From an uncultured Opitutia bacterium (GTDB lineage: Bacteria > Verrucomicrobiota > Verrucomicrobiia > Opitutales > Opitutaceae): a stretch of 30,931 nt of DNA. Positions 17,455-24,400 of this stretch are shown here, piece after piece (within the stretch, counting starts at the first letter, position 1; each line of letters starts with the position of its first letter). The DNA lies in the NCBI GenBank assembly GCA_937952235.1, contig CALFZM010000175.1, positions 1-30,931 on the forward strand. Reading direction: 5' to 3'. The notes beneath the pieces are model-generated. The model was not told the origin of the DNA. It did no database searches and was given only the letters and a program-made list of their open reading frames with translations. The translations under genes were made by a program, and so were the position numbers.

Positions 17455-18339
17455 TCAGGCGCGGCGCCCCTTGAAGGTGAGTTCCGCGATCCCGCTCTTG
17501 TCGAGTTCGCCGAGGCCGAGCGCGACCATCCGGTCGTACTGCTGCTTCGTCGCGCCCGCGAGCGGGAGGTTGAGTCCGGACTGCACGCCCAGCACCCAGG
17601 CGATGGTCGAGTCCTTCGCCGCGTGGGCGGCCGAGAAGAAGCAGGCGTGGTCGCGGTTCTGCATGTCCTCGCCGTCCGTCTTGAGGACTTGGGAGTTCGC
17701 CCCGGTTTGCAGGAACACTTCGCGCAACATCGGAAGATCGAGCCCGAGGGCGGCACCGAGTCCGAGACCCTCGGCGAGGGCCGCCGTGTTGATGTTCATG
17801 ACCATGTTCACCAGTGCCTTCACCTGCGCCGCCTGGCCGGTGGAGCCGATATAGCGCAGCGCGGTGCTGAGCTTCTCGAGAATGGGCTTCACGCGCTCGA
17901 AGGTGCTGCGATCGCCGCCGCACATGAGGTAGAGCGTGCCATTGCGGGCCTGGGGGATGGACGACGCCATGCACCCTTCGAGGCTGACGGCGCCGGCGGC
18001 GCGGGCGCGCTTCTCCACTTCGACGTGCGTGGCAGGCGTGATGGTGGCGCAGTTGACGAAGACCTTGCCCGTCGCGCCCGTCAGCAGCGAGTCGCCCTCC
18101 CGGGCAAACACCCCGAGCTGGGCCGCGTCGTCGGTCACGACGGTGAAGATCACATCGGCGGCAGCCGTGACCTCGGCGAGCGTCCGCGCGTGCCGGGCGC
18201 CGATTTCCTGGGCGAGCCCGGCGGCGGAAGGGGCGTGGACGTCGTACACGGCGGTGACCGCGTAACCGCAATCCTTGAGGCGGCGCGCCATGTTGGCGCC
18301 CATGCGACCGACACCGACGAAGGCAATGGATTCAGGCAT
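17455..18339 (-). CDS. Beta-hydroxyacid dehydrogenase (3-hydroxyisobutyrate dehydrogenase family)
   Basis: This 294-residue NAD(P)-dependent enzyme has the nucleotide motif GVGRMGANMARRL (9-21), a CATITP segment in place of the usual CSTxSP, an EGCMASS...ARNGTLYLMCGG substrate-loop region, and the catalytic lysine at 174 in GQAAQVKALVNMVM. Family members oxidise short beta-hydroxyacids such as 3-hydroxyisobutyrate, tartronate semialdehyde or 4-hydroxybutyrate. The atypical substrate loop means the substrate cannot be named. The gene sits between the HTH-lactamase fusion (39 bases upstream) and the crystallin/DUF4214 protein (19 bases downstream) on one strand. Confidence 0.9.
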   Translation of the reverse strand: MPESIAFVGVGRMGANMARRLKDCGYAVTAVYDVHAPSAAGLAQEIGARHARTLAEVTAAADVIFTVVTDDAAQLGVFAREGDSLLTGATGKVFVNCATITPATHVEVEKRARAAGAVSLEGCMASSIPQARNGTLYLMCGGDRSTFERVKPILEKLSTALRYIGSTGQAAQVKALVNMVMNINTAALAEGLGLGAALGLDLPMLREVFLQTGANSQVLKTDGEDMQNRDHACFFSAAHAAKDSTIAWVLGVQSGLNLPLAGATKQQYDRMVALGLGELDKSGIAELTFKGRRA

Positions 18340-18378
18340 GATGACTTTGGGTTTTGACGATGGGGGTGGAGATGAAAT

Positions 18379-19203
18379 TCAGCGCGCGAGGAAAGGGTTG
18401 TGCTGCTTTTCCTGCGCGAGCGTCGTGAGCGGCCCGTGGCCGCAGGCGAGCACCGTGTCGCGGGGCAGCGTGAGCAGCTTCTCGCGGTTGTGCCGGTGCT
18501 GATCGGCGAAATGCGTCGCGCTTCCGCCCATCGAGCTGGCGAACAGCGCGTCGCCCACCACGGCCAGCGGCCAGCTCAGGCCGGTGATGAAGAACGTGGT
18601 CATGCCGGGAGAGTGGCCGGAGGTGAGCAGCGTCTTCACGGCGAGCGCGCCGACGTGAAAGTGGGCGTTTTCCTTGAATGTCTTCGCCCCCGCGTGCGGG
18701 GCCGGCTCGAGTTCGCTCGCCCAGACCTCGGCGCCGGGCGACGCCGCCAGCCGCGCCAGGTCCGCGATGTGGTCGGGGTGGGTGTGGGTGATGAAGATAT
18801 ACCGCAGCGTCAGTCCCTCGGCGCGGATGAGGTCCAGCATGGCGGCGCAGCTCGCGCCGGTGTCGAAGGCTGCGGCGATGCGCGCGCGCGGATCCCAGAT
18901 CAGATAACTGTTCACGGTCATGTCCTCCCAGGCGGTGTTGAACGCCGCGAAGCCCTTGGGAAACACCGGCAGTTGCGGATACCAGCGCTTGTGCGCGAGG
19001 TCCTCCAGCGCGGCGGGGGAGAGTTTGAGGTGCCGCGCCACGCGGCGGATCACGGCATCCCTGGGTTCTCCCGCCTTGACGGTTTGCAGGTCTTCGAGCG
19101 AGACCTCGGCCCGCCGCGCCAGGTCCTCGTCGCTGATTTTCCAGCCGCGCTGGGCCTTGTTGATGACGTCGTTGAAATTATCCTCGAGCGGAATGCGGGC
19201 CAT
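18379..19203 (-). CDS. HTH-fused MBL-fold metallohydrolase
   Basis: This 274-residue protein joins two domains. Residues about 22-70 look like an XRE/lambda-repressor helix-turn-helix (SDEDLARRAEVSLEDLQTVKAGE, then VIRRVARHLKLSPAALEDLA). Residues about 80-274 form a glyoxalase-II-like metallo-beta-lactamase domain with FITHTHPDHIADL (His140, His142, Asp144, His145), GHSPGM (His197), VVGDALF (Asp218) and ACGHGP (His256), a full two-metal set. The ATG at 19203 is preferred because MARIPLEDNFNDV gives a compact N-terminus. An in-frame start at 19224 would add seven residues. It heads the three-gene minus-strand group. Hydrolysis of a thioester such as S-lactoylglutathione is possible but unproven. 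The HTH may bind DNA or serve as a protein-contact domain. Confidence 0.88.
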   Translation of the reverse strand: MARIPLEDNFNDVINKAQRGWKISDEDLARRAEVSLEDLQTVKAGEPRDAVIRRVARHLKLSPAALEDLAHKRWYPQLPVFPKGFAAFNTAWEDMTVNSYLIWDPRARIAAAFDTGASCAAMLDLIRAEGLTLRYIFITHTHPDHIADLARLAASPGAEVWASELEPAPHAGAKTFKENAHFHVGALAVKTLLTSGHSPGMTTFFITGLSWPLAVVGDALFASSMGGSATHFADQHRHNREKLLTLPRDTVLACGHGPLTTLAQEKQHNPFLAR

Positions 19204-19368
19204 GGGGCGAGTAAACGGTTCCACGAGGGCCCCGCAAGTCGCATGGCCCGGGCTGGTTGGCCCGGGTTCGCGCGGCCGCCGGGCGGAGTCCCGGGAAAAC
19301 TATAGCCGGCCGCGCGCCGGGTGTTTCCCGTTGCCAGCGGTGCTGCCGGCACGCTTTGCTCGAATTTT

Positions 19369-20160
19369 ATGAGCACTCCTTCGGATTATTTATCCTCGCT
19401 TTATTCTCTCGGCGGCAAAGTCGCCGTCGTGATCGGCGGCACCGGCGAACTCTGCGGCGCGATGGCCGAAGGGCTGGCCGGGGCCGGCGCCGAGGTCGTG
19501 CTGGTGGGCCGCAACGAAGAAAAGGCGCGGCCGCGCCTCGAGCGGATCGCGGCGGCGGGAGGAAAGGGCTATTTCGCCGCGGCGGAGGCGAGCGAGAAGG
19601 CGCCGCTGCAGCAATTGCTGGACGCCGTGCTCCAGCGCTCCGGCCGCGTGGACATCGTCGTCAACGGGGCCGGCGTGAATTCCGCCACTCCCTTTCTCGA
19701 TATTGCCGAGGACGAGTTCGAACGGATCGTGAAGATCAACCTCAAGGGCGTGTTCCTTGGCTGCCAGATTTTCGGAAAATATCTCGTCGATCGCGGCGAG
19801 GGCGGGTCAATCATCAACCTCGGGTCGATGTCGGGCATCGTGCCGCTTTCGCGCGTTTTCACGTACTCGGCTACAAAGGCCGCGGTGCACAACCTGTCGA
19901 AAAACCTCGCGCGCGAATGGGCCCCCAAGCGGGTGCGTGTAAACACCCTCGTGCCGGGATTTTTCCCGGCGGAGCAGAATCGAAAGATTCTTTCGCCAGA
20001 ACGGGTTGCGTCGATCCTGGGGCATACGCCGATGAAGCGGTTCGGAGAGGCGCGGGAGCTGGTGGGTGCGACGCTATTGCTCGCCAGCGACGCGGCGGGA
20101 GGCTTTATCACCGGGTCCGAGATCGTGGTGGATGGCGGATATCACGCCATGACAATATAG
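19369..20160 (+). CDS. SDR-family oxidoreductase, sugar-acid type
   Basis: This 263-residue short-chain dehydrogenase has the cofactor motif VIGGTGELCGAMA (21-33), NGAG (99-102), and the catalytic residues Ser153, Tyr166 and Lys170 (YSATKAAV). It ends FITGSEIVVDGGYHAMTI. The unusual GGTGELCG cofactor loop and the HTPMKRFGEARELVGA segment recall SDR-type D-mannonate/fructuronate and gluconate dehydrogenases in Bacteroidota and Verrucomicrobiota, so a role in uronate or gluconate use is likely. The first 15 codons are notably AT-rich compared with the surroundings, perhaps aiding translation initiation. It diverges from the HTH-lactamase gene across 165 bases. Confidence 0.9.
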   Translation: MSTPSDYLSSLYSLGGKVAVVIGGTGELCGAMAEGLAGAGAEVVLVGRNEEKARPRLERIAAAGGKGYFAAAEASEKAPLQQLLDAVLQRSGRVDIVVNGAGVNSATPFLDIAEDEFERIVKINLKGVFLGCQIFGKYLVDRGEGGSIINLGSMSGIVPLSRVFTYSATKAAVHNLSKNLAREWAPKRVRVNTLVPGFFPAEQNRKILSPERVASILGHTPMKRFGEARELVGATLLLASDAAGGFITGSEIVVDGGYHAMTI

Positions 20161-20228
20161 TCCTTTTTCGCACCCGAACGTCGCTACTACGGCTTGCTAT
20201 AAGGGAAGCGGCGGTCCAGCCTATCCGT

Positions 20229-20615
20229 ATGGTTACTGACAAAATCAAAGAACTCGAGGCCACGCGCGCGAAGCTGGCTTCCCTGGAGCAGTCGGTGGCG
20301 GACGAGATGAAGAAGGAGCTCGCCGGGCTGCCGGCGAGTTTCGGCTTCGATTCCGCGGAGGCCTTCATCAAGGCCGTGCGCGAGGCCACCGGCGGCCGCC
20401 GGGGACGCCCGAAGGGCCGCAAGGCGGGCGGAAAGAAGGCCGGCGGCAAGCCGGCCCGCCGCCGCCGCGCCGTGATCACCGACGAAACCCGCGCCCAGGT
20501 GAAGAAGCTGGTCGACGCCGGCAAGACCGGTTCGGAGATCGCCAAGGAGTTGAAGATCTCCCTGCCGAGCGTGCAGAACATCAAGAAGGCGCTGGGCCTG
20601 GTGAAGTCCCGCTAA
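20229..20615 (+). CDS. Basic AT-hook plus helix-turn-helix DNA-binding protein
   Basis: This 128-residue, strongly basic protein has three parts. Residues 1-52 form a charged helical segment, probably a coiled coil (DKIKELEATRAKLASLEQSV). Residues 56-80 are a Gly/Lys/Arg stretch with an AT-hook core GRRGRPKGRK and a KKAGGKPARRRR tail. Residues 83-125 are a resolvase/invertase-like helix-turn-helix (ITDETRAQVKKLVDAGKTGSEIAKELKISLPSVQNIKKALG). The layout suggests a nucleoid-associated or regulatory protein binding AT-rich minor grooves. I know of no characterised member. It stands alone between an SDR 68 bases upstream and a strong terminator 27 bases after its stop. Confidence 0.85.
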   Translation: MVTDKIKELEATRAKLASLEQSVADEMKKELAGLPASFGFDSAEAFIKAVREATGGRRGRPKGRKAGGKKAGGKPARRRRAVITDETRAQVKKLVDAGKTGSEIAKELKISLPSVQNIKKALGLVKSR

Positions 20616-20642
20616 GCGCGGCGACCCTGCTCTTTCCTTCCC

Positions 20643-20672
20643 GCCTCCGTCCCTCCCGACGGAGGCTTTTTT
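20643..20672 (+). terminator. Strong intrinsic terminator
   Basis: A perfect 9-bp stem, GCCTCCGTC (20643-20651) with GACGGAGGC (20658-20666), has a 6-base loop and is followed at once by six T residues (20667-20672). It lies 27 bases after the stop of the AT-hook/HTH gene and ends that transcript before the class IV aminotransferase. Confidence 0.93.
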
Positions 20673-20712
20673 GTTCTGGCGCCATCGGTGAGGTCGGAGG
20701 GAGGCTGCGGCC

Positions 20713-21630
20713 ATGTCCGGACCCTTCATCCAGGCCAACACCAACGGGCGCCTGCACTCCGCCGCGGAGCCCTCCCTGTCACCGCTGAATCGCGGGTTTC
20801 TCTACGGTGACGCGATCTATGAGGTATGGCGGACCTACCACGGCGTCGTGTTTGCCTGGGAGGAGCACTTTGCGCGGCTGGAACGCTCCGCCGCTGCGCT
20901 GCACCTCGAGCTGCCCTGGAGCCGCGCTGAAATATGGACGGAGATAAAGCGGACCGTCGCGGCGTATCGTCTGGCATCGTCGTCCGGAGGAGATGTGTAT
21001 ATCCGGCTCCAGGTTTCGCGGTGTGCCGGGCCAATCGGGCTCGACACCGCGCTGGCCGACCGGGCCGACTTCGTTCTATTGGTACAGCCGTGTCCCGAAA
21101 ATTCGGCGGCGATGCTCCGGGATGGCGCGCGGCTCGCGGTGGCGCAGACGCTCCGGCGCAACCCGATCGCCAGCCTCAGCCCCGCGTGGAAGACCGGGAA
21201 CTATCTCAACAACGTGCTGGGGCTGCGGGAGGCGCGCGCCCGCGGCGCCGACGAGGTGCTCATGTTGAACCTGGCGGGCGAGATCACCGAGGCCTCCACG
21301 TCCAACGTCGGCTTCGTGCGCGACGGCCGCGTGCTGACGCCGCCGGTGGAGGCGGGCATCCTCGAGGGCATCACGCGCGGCTTTCTGCTCCGTGAAGTGG
21401 CTCCGGCCGCGGGAGTCGCCGCGCGCGAGGCCGTCATCCGGCCGGAAGACCTCGCCGGCATGACCGAGTGCTTCCTGCTGTCGTCGACCAAGGATCTCAC
21501 GCCGGTGGGAGCGATCGACGACCTTCGCTTCAAGGTCGGCGCCGATACGATCACCGCCCGTCTCAAGGCCGCCTTCGCGCGGCTGGCCCGCGCCTCGGCG
21601 GACGCCCATCCGGAGTTGCGGGTGCCATAA
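20713..21630 (+). CDS. Class IV PLP-dependent aminotransferase
   Basis: This 305-residue fold-type IV enzyme belongs to the branched-chain/D-amino-acid aminotransferase and aminodeoxychorismate lyase superfamily. It shows LNRGFLYGDAIYEVWR (25-40), the Schiff-base lysine at 160 in AWKTGNYLNNVLG, the phosphate-binding GEITEASTSNVGF, and the late LLSSTKDLTPV. GGAGGGAGG stands 8 bases before the ATG at 20713, one of the clearest ribosome sites in the window. The substrate could be D-alanine, branched-chain amino acids or aminodeoxychorismate, and the sequence alone does not decide. The stop codon directly abuts copy 1 of the three-copy repeat. Confidence 0.93.
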   Translation: MSGPFIQANTNGRLHSAAEPSLSPLNRGFLYGDAIYEVWRTYHGVVFAWEEHFARLERSAAALHLELPWSRAEIWTEIKRTVAAYRLASSSGGDVYIRLQVSRCAGPIGLDTALADRADFVLLVQPCPENSAAMLRDGARLAVAQTLRRNPIASLSPAWKTGNYLNNVLGLREARARGADEVLMLNLAGEITEASTSNVGFVRDGRVLTPPVEAGILEGITRGFLLREVAPAAGVAAREAVIRPEDLAGMTECFLLSSTKDLTPVGAIDDLRFKVGADTITARLKAAFARLARASADAHPELRVP

Positions 21631-21778
21631 GCCGGAATGATGCCGTGGCGGTGGAGCCGCCTGTCCCCAGGCGGCTGACGTGCGATGGACCGGTCCGCAG
21701 CAGCTTGAGGACAAGCTGCTCCACCTTCAGTGCGGCCGTTTTCACGGCTGAGTTGAAGGCCAACCGCATGAGTCCGGA
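21631..21778 (+). repeat. Structured intergenic repeat, copy 1
   Basis: This is a complete 148-bp copy filling almost the whole gap between the convergent class IV aminotransferase and MoeB genes. The 76-bp core (21650-21725) is GGTGG, a perfect 9-bp hairpin AGCCGCCTG/CAGGCGGCT with a TCCC loop, a 22-base linker containing the palindrome GGACCGGTCC, a second perfect 9-bp hairpin AGCAGCTTG/CAAGCTGCT with an AGGA loop, then CCACC closing the junction. A third hairpin, CGGCCGT/ACGGCTG (21733-21750), follows the core. The ends form an imperfect inverted repeat (GCCGGAATGATGC against GCATGAGTCCGG). No transposase is encoded. Confidence 0.93.
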
Positions 21779-21797
21779 CAAGTCGCCCCGCGGCCCC

Positions 21798-22973
21798 TCA
21801 ATACCGCGGCATGCCGGGCTCGATCTCGCGCGCCCAGGCGTCGATGCCGCCGGCGATGTTGCTGACCGCGGTGAGCCCGCGGGCGCGGAGAAACTCGGTC
21901 ACGCGCTGACTCCGCCCGCCGGCGTGGCAAAGGATCAGCAGGTGCTGGTCGCGCGGCAGGGCGTCGACCTGCTCGGGGATCTGCCGCATCGGGATGTGCC
22001 GGGCGCCCTCGACGCGGCAAAGCTCGAGTTCGAACGGCTCGCGCACGTCGATGATGAGCGTGCGGTCCGGCGCGGACTGGCGCAGGCGGTGAGCCTCGGC
22101 AACGGATACTTCAAGCGGAGCGTCGTGGTCGGACATGAGAGGGGAAGGCGATGCGGCGGGCGCGCATCCGGAGGAGTATCGCTCCGGCTCGATGCGACGG
22201 ATGACCGGCGCGGTGCCGCACGCCGCGCACCCGGGATCGCGCGGCAGGGCGAGCGTCTGGAACTGCTGGCGCAGGGCGTCATACGCGAGCAACCGGCCCC
22301 GCAAGGCTTCGCCCACGCCGGTGATCACCTTGATCGCCTCCAGCGCCTGCAGGCTGCCGATCACCCCGCACAGGGCGCCCAGCACCCCGGCCTCGCCGCA
22401 ACCGGGCACCGCGCCCGGCGGCGGCGGCTCGGGGAACAGGCACCGGTAGCACGGCCCGCCCGCCGCCGGATCGAAGACCGCGACCTGTCCGTCGAATTTG
22501 AATACGCTGCCATACACCAGCGGCCGGCGCGCGAGCACGGCGGCGTCGTTGTTGAGGTAGCGCACGCCAAAGTTGTCGGTGCCGTCGACGATGACGTCGT
22601 AGCCGGAAAAGAGCGCGACCGCCTCCTCCGGCGTGACGCCCCGCTCGTGGGCGACGACGCGGACGAAGGGGTTGACCGCCTGCAGCCGCGCCGCGGCCGA
22701 GGCGACCTTGGGCTGGCCGACCGACGCGGTGTCGTGCAGGAGCTGCCGCTGCAGGTTATGCTCCTCGACGCGGTCGAAGTCCGCGATCCCCAGCGTGCCG
22801 ACTCCGGCTGCGGCCAGGTACAGTGCCGCCGGGCTGCCGAGGCCGCCTGCGCCGACGACCAGGACGCGTGCGCCGGCGAGCCTGCGCTGGCCGGCCACCC
22901 CGATGCGTTCGAGCAGGATCTGCCGGCTGTAGCGGCTCAGCTCCGCGGGCGAAAGTTCGGGCTGGTCGGCCAT
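21798..22973 (-). CDS. moeB: MoeB/ThiF-type adenylyltransferase with C-terminal rhodanese domain
   Basis: This 391-residue protein has an E1-like adenylation domain (1-270) fused to a rhodanese domain (about 285-391). The first has VVGAGGLGSPAALYLAAAGVG (39-59), the HNLQRQ segment (72-77), DGTDNF (130-135), GCGEAGVLG with Cys192, and zinc-binding pairs CYRC (175-178) and CAAC (249-252). The second has IIDVREPFE and the active loop LCHAGGRS with Cys349. Such MoeZ/MOCS3-like proteins activate the C-terminus of a small sulfur carrier (MoaD or ThiS) by adenylation and pass sulfur from the rhodanese cysteine. The start MADQPELS is the usual family start. It diverges from ruvX. Confidence 0.93.
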   Translation of the reverse strand: MADQPELSPAELSRYSRQILLERIGVAGQRRLAGARVLVVGAGGLGSPAALYLAAAGVGTLGIADFDRVEEHNLQRQLLHDTASVGQPKVASAAARLQAVNPFVRVVAHERGVTPEEAVALFSGYDVIVDGTDNFGVRYLNNDAAVLARRPLVYGSVFKFDGQVAVFDPAAGGPCYRCLFPEPPPPGAVPGCGEAGVLGALCGVIGSLQALEAIKVITGVGEALRGRLLAYDALRQQFQTLALPRDPGCAACGTAPVIRRIEPERYSSGCAPAASPSPLMSDHDAPLEVSVAEAHRLRQSAPDRTLIIDVREPFELELCRVEGARHIPMRQIPEQVDALPRDQHLLILCHAGGRSQRVTEFLRARGLTAVSNIAGGIDAWAREIEPGMPRY

Positions 22974-23003
22974 CGCGGCGAAACAGAGCCGGATCGGTCC
23001 CGC

Positions 23004-23021
23004 GCGCAATTGAAATTGCGC
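23004..23021. promoter_or_regulatory. Perfect palindrome between moeB and ruvX
   Basis: GCGCAATT (23004-23011), GA, then AATTGCGC (23014-23021) makes an exact 8-2-8 inverted repeat in the middle of the 77-base divergent gap. It is the only AT-rich island in that gap. It has the form of a dimer-binding operator able to serve both directions, but no regulator or promoter can be assigned. Confidence 0.45.
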
Positions 23022-23050
23022 CGCGCGCGGCCGCGCGCCGGTATGACGCG

Positions 23051-23488
23051 ATGCGTTGTCTGGGCATCGATTATGGCACCCGGCGCATCGGGCTGAGCTA
23101 CGGGGACGAACTGGGCGTCGCCACGCCGCTGCCCGCCCTCACGGAAGCCGACCCGGCGCGGCGGTGGGCCGCGCTGCTCGCCACGATCGCGCAGCGCCGG
23201 ATCACCGATCTCGTGCTGGGCTATCCGTTGAACATGGACGACTCGGTCGGCTTCAAGGGCCGGGAGGTCGAGGCGTTCGCCGCCCGGCTGAAGGCCGAGA
23301 CCGCGCTGCCGGTGCACCTGGTCGACGAGCGCCTCACCAGCTACGAAGCCGAGTCTACGATCGCGAAGGGACGGCGCCGGGACGTGCGCGCGAGCGGGAT
23401 CATTGATTCCCGGGCGGCGACCCTCATCCTGCAGGATTTTCTCCTCCAGAAGCTCGGCCACCCGCCGCCGGAGGAGGATCGCGCGTGA
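23051..23488 (+). CDS. ruvX: RuvX/YqgF, pre-16S rRNA nuclease
   Basis: This 145-residue RNase-H-fold protein has the usual family length. It contains LGIDYGTRRIGLSYGD (4-19) with the first catalytic Asp, LVLGYPLNMD near 56, LVDERLTSYEAE near 95 with the catalytic DE pair, and IIDSRAATLILQDFL near 118 with the last Asp. The family trims the 5' end of 16S rRNA. The ATG at 23051 gives the standard start MRCLGIDYG. Its last bases overlap the truA start by four (GTGA), which indicates translational coupling. Confidence 0.96.
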   Translation: MRCLGIDYGTRRIGLSYGDELGVATPLPALTEADPARRWAALLATIAQRRITDLVLGYPLNMDDSVGFKGREVEAFAARLKAETALPVHLVDERLTSYEAESTIAKGRRRDVRASGIIDSRAATLILQDFLLQKLGHPPPEEDRA

Positions 23489-24303
23489 GTGCCGGCGAGG
23501 CTCCGCCAGCGTCGTCTCCGCCGCAGCGGTGGAAATGCGTCTGCGCCTACGACGGCACCGCGTTCGCCGGCTGGCAGAGCCAGGCCGGCGGCACCGCCAT
23601 CCAGGACGTGATCGAGGCGCGGCTCGCGCAGATTTTCAAGGTGCCCGTCCGCGTGCACGGCAGCGGCCGTACCGACGCCGGCGTTCATGCCCATGGCCAG
23701 GTCTTTCATTTCGACGCCGACTGGCCGCATGGGGCGGACAGGTTGCTCGCGGCGCTGCGATTCCTTCCCGCCGGCATCCAGATCAAGTCGGTGCGGCCGG
23801 TGGCGGGCTCGTTTCACGCCCGCTTCGGTGCCACGGGCAAGCGATACGAGTACCACGTGCACCTGGGCGACGCCGATCCCTTCACGCGGCCCTATTGCTG
23901 GGTGGTGTCCCGCCCGCTCGACCTCGCGGCGATGCAGGCTGCGGCGCGGCTGCTGCGCGGCCGGCACGATTTCCGGGCCTTCACGGCACTCAACGGACCC
24001 GCCCGGGAGGATACAGTGCGCGACGTCACGCGCCTCGACGTCGTGCGCCGGGGGCGCCGCGTCGTGATCACGGCCGAATCGGCGGGCTTTCTCTACAAGA
24101 TGGTGCGCAGCCTCGCGGGCGCGCTCGTCGCGGTCGGCGAGGGCCGCCTGACGCTCGAGGGCTTGCGCGCGCTCCGCGATGGCGGGAAGCGCACACCGGT
24201 GGTTCAGACCGCGCCGCCCCAGGGACTTTTCCTGAGGCAGGTCTTTTACGGTCGGCGCTCGGGCGGGCACGGTCCCGCCCGAAAAAATCTGCGCGCGGAA
24301 TGA
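23485..24303 (+). CDS. truA: tRNA pseudouridine synthase TruA
   Basis: This 272-residue enzyme converts uridines 38-40 in tRNA anticodon arms to pseudouridine. It shows CAYDGTAFAGWQSQ (20-33), the catalytic Asp64 in GSGRTDAGVHAHGQ, FHARFGATGKRYEY near 112, HDFRAFTALN, and FLYKMVRSLAGAL near 196. The GTG start at 23485 overlaps the ruvX stop and is preceded by GAGGAGG, a good ribosome site. A proline/serine-rich stretch of about 14 residues precedes the conserved core. Confidence 0.97.
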   Translation: MSAGEAPPASSPPQRWKCVCAYDGTAFAGWQSQAGGTAIQDVIEARLAQIFKVPVRVHGSGRTDAGVHAHGQVFHFDADWPHGADRLLAALRFLPAGIQIKSVRPVAGSFHARFGATGKRYEYHVHLGDADPFTRPYCWVVSRPLDLAAMQAAARLLRGRHDFRAFTALNGPAREDTVRDVTRLDVVRRGRRVVITAESAGFLYKMVRSLAGALVAVGEGRLTLEGLRALRDGGKRTPVVQTAPPQGLFLRQVFYGRRSGGHGPARKNLRAE

Positions 24304-24400
24304 AGTTTCCTCCTCGCCGTTGCGGGAAGTGTCGATAGGATCAGTGCCGTCGGCACCGCATGGGGCGGCGCCGCGGCTCAACCCTTCGATCCTCTGCCGG

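Noticed and set aside
19245..19296. Three CCCGGG sequences, two of them within GGCCCGGG direct repeats 14 bases apart, in the divergent SDR/HTH-hydrolase gap.
   Set aside because: Such GC palindromes are expected by chance at this base composition, and no promoter or clear operator form accompanies them.
21650..21725. A short open frame (MSSSCCGP...AAWGQAAPP) repeated in all three repeat copies, possibly a conserved small protein.
   Set aside because: Base differences between copies change amino acids rather than being silent while hairpin pairing is mostly kept, and each frame runs on into unrelated flanking sequence. The conservation is explained by the DNA or RNA structure.
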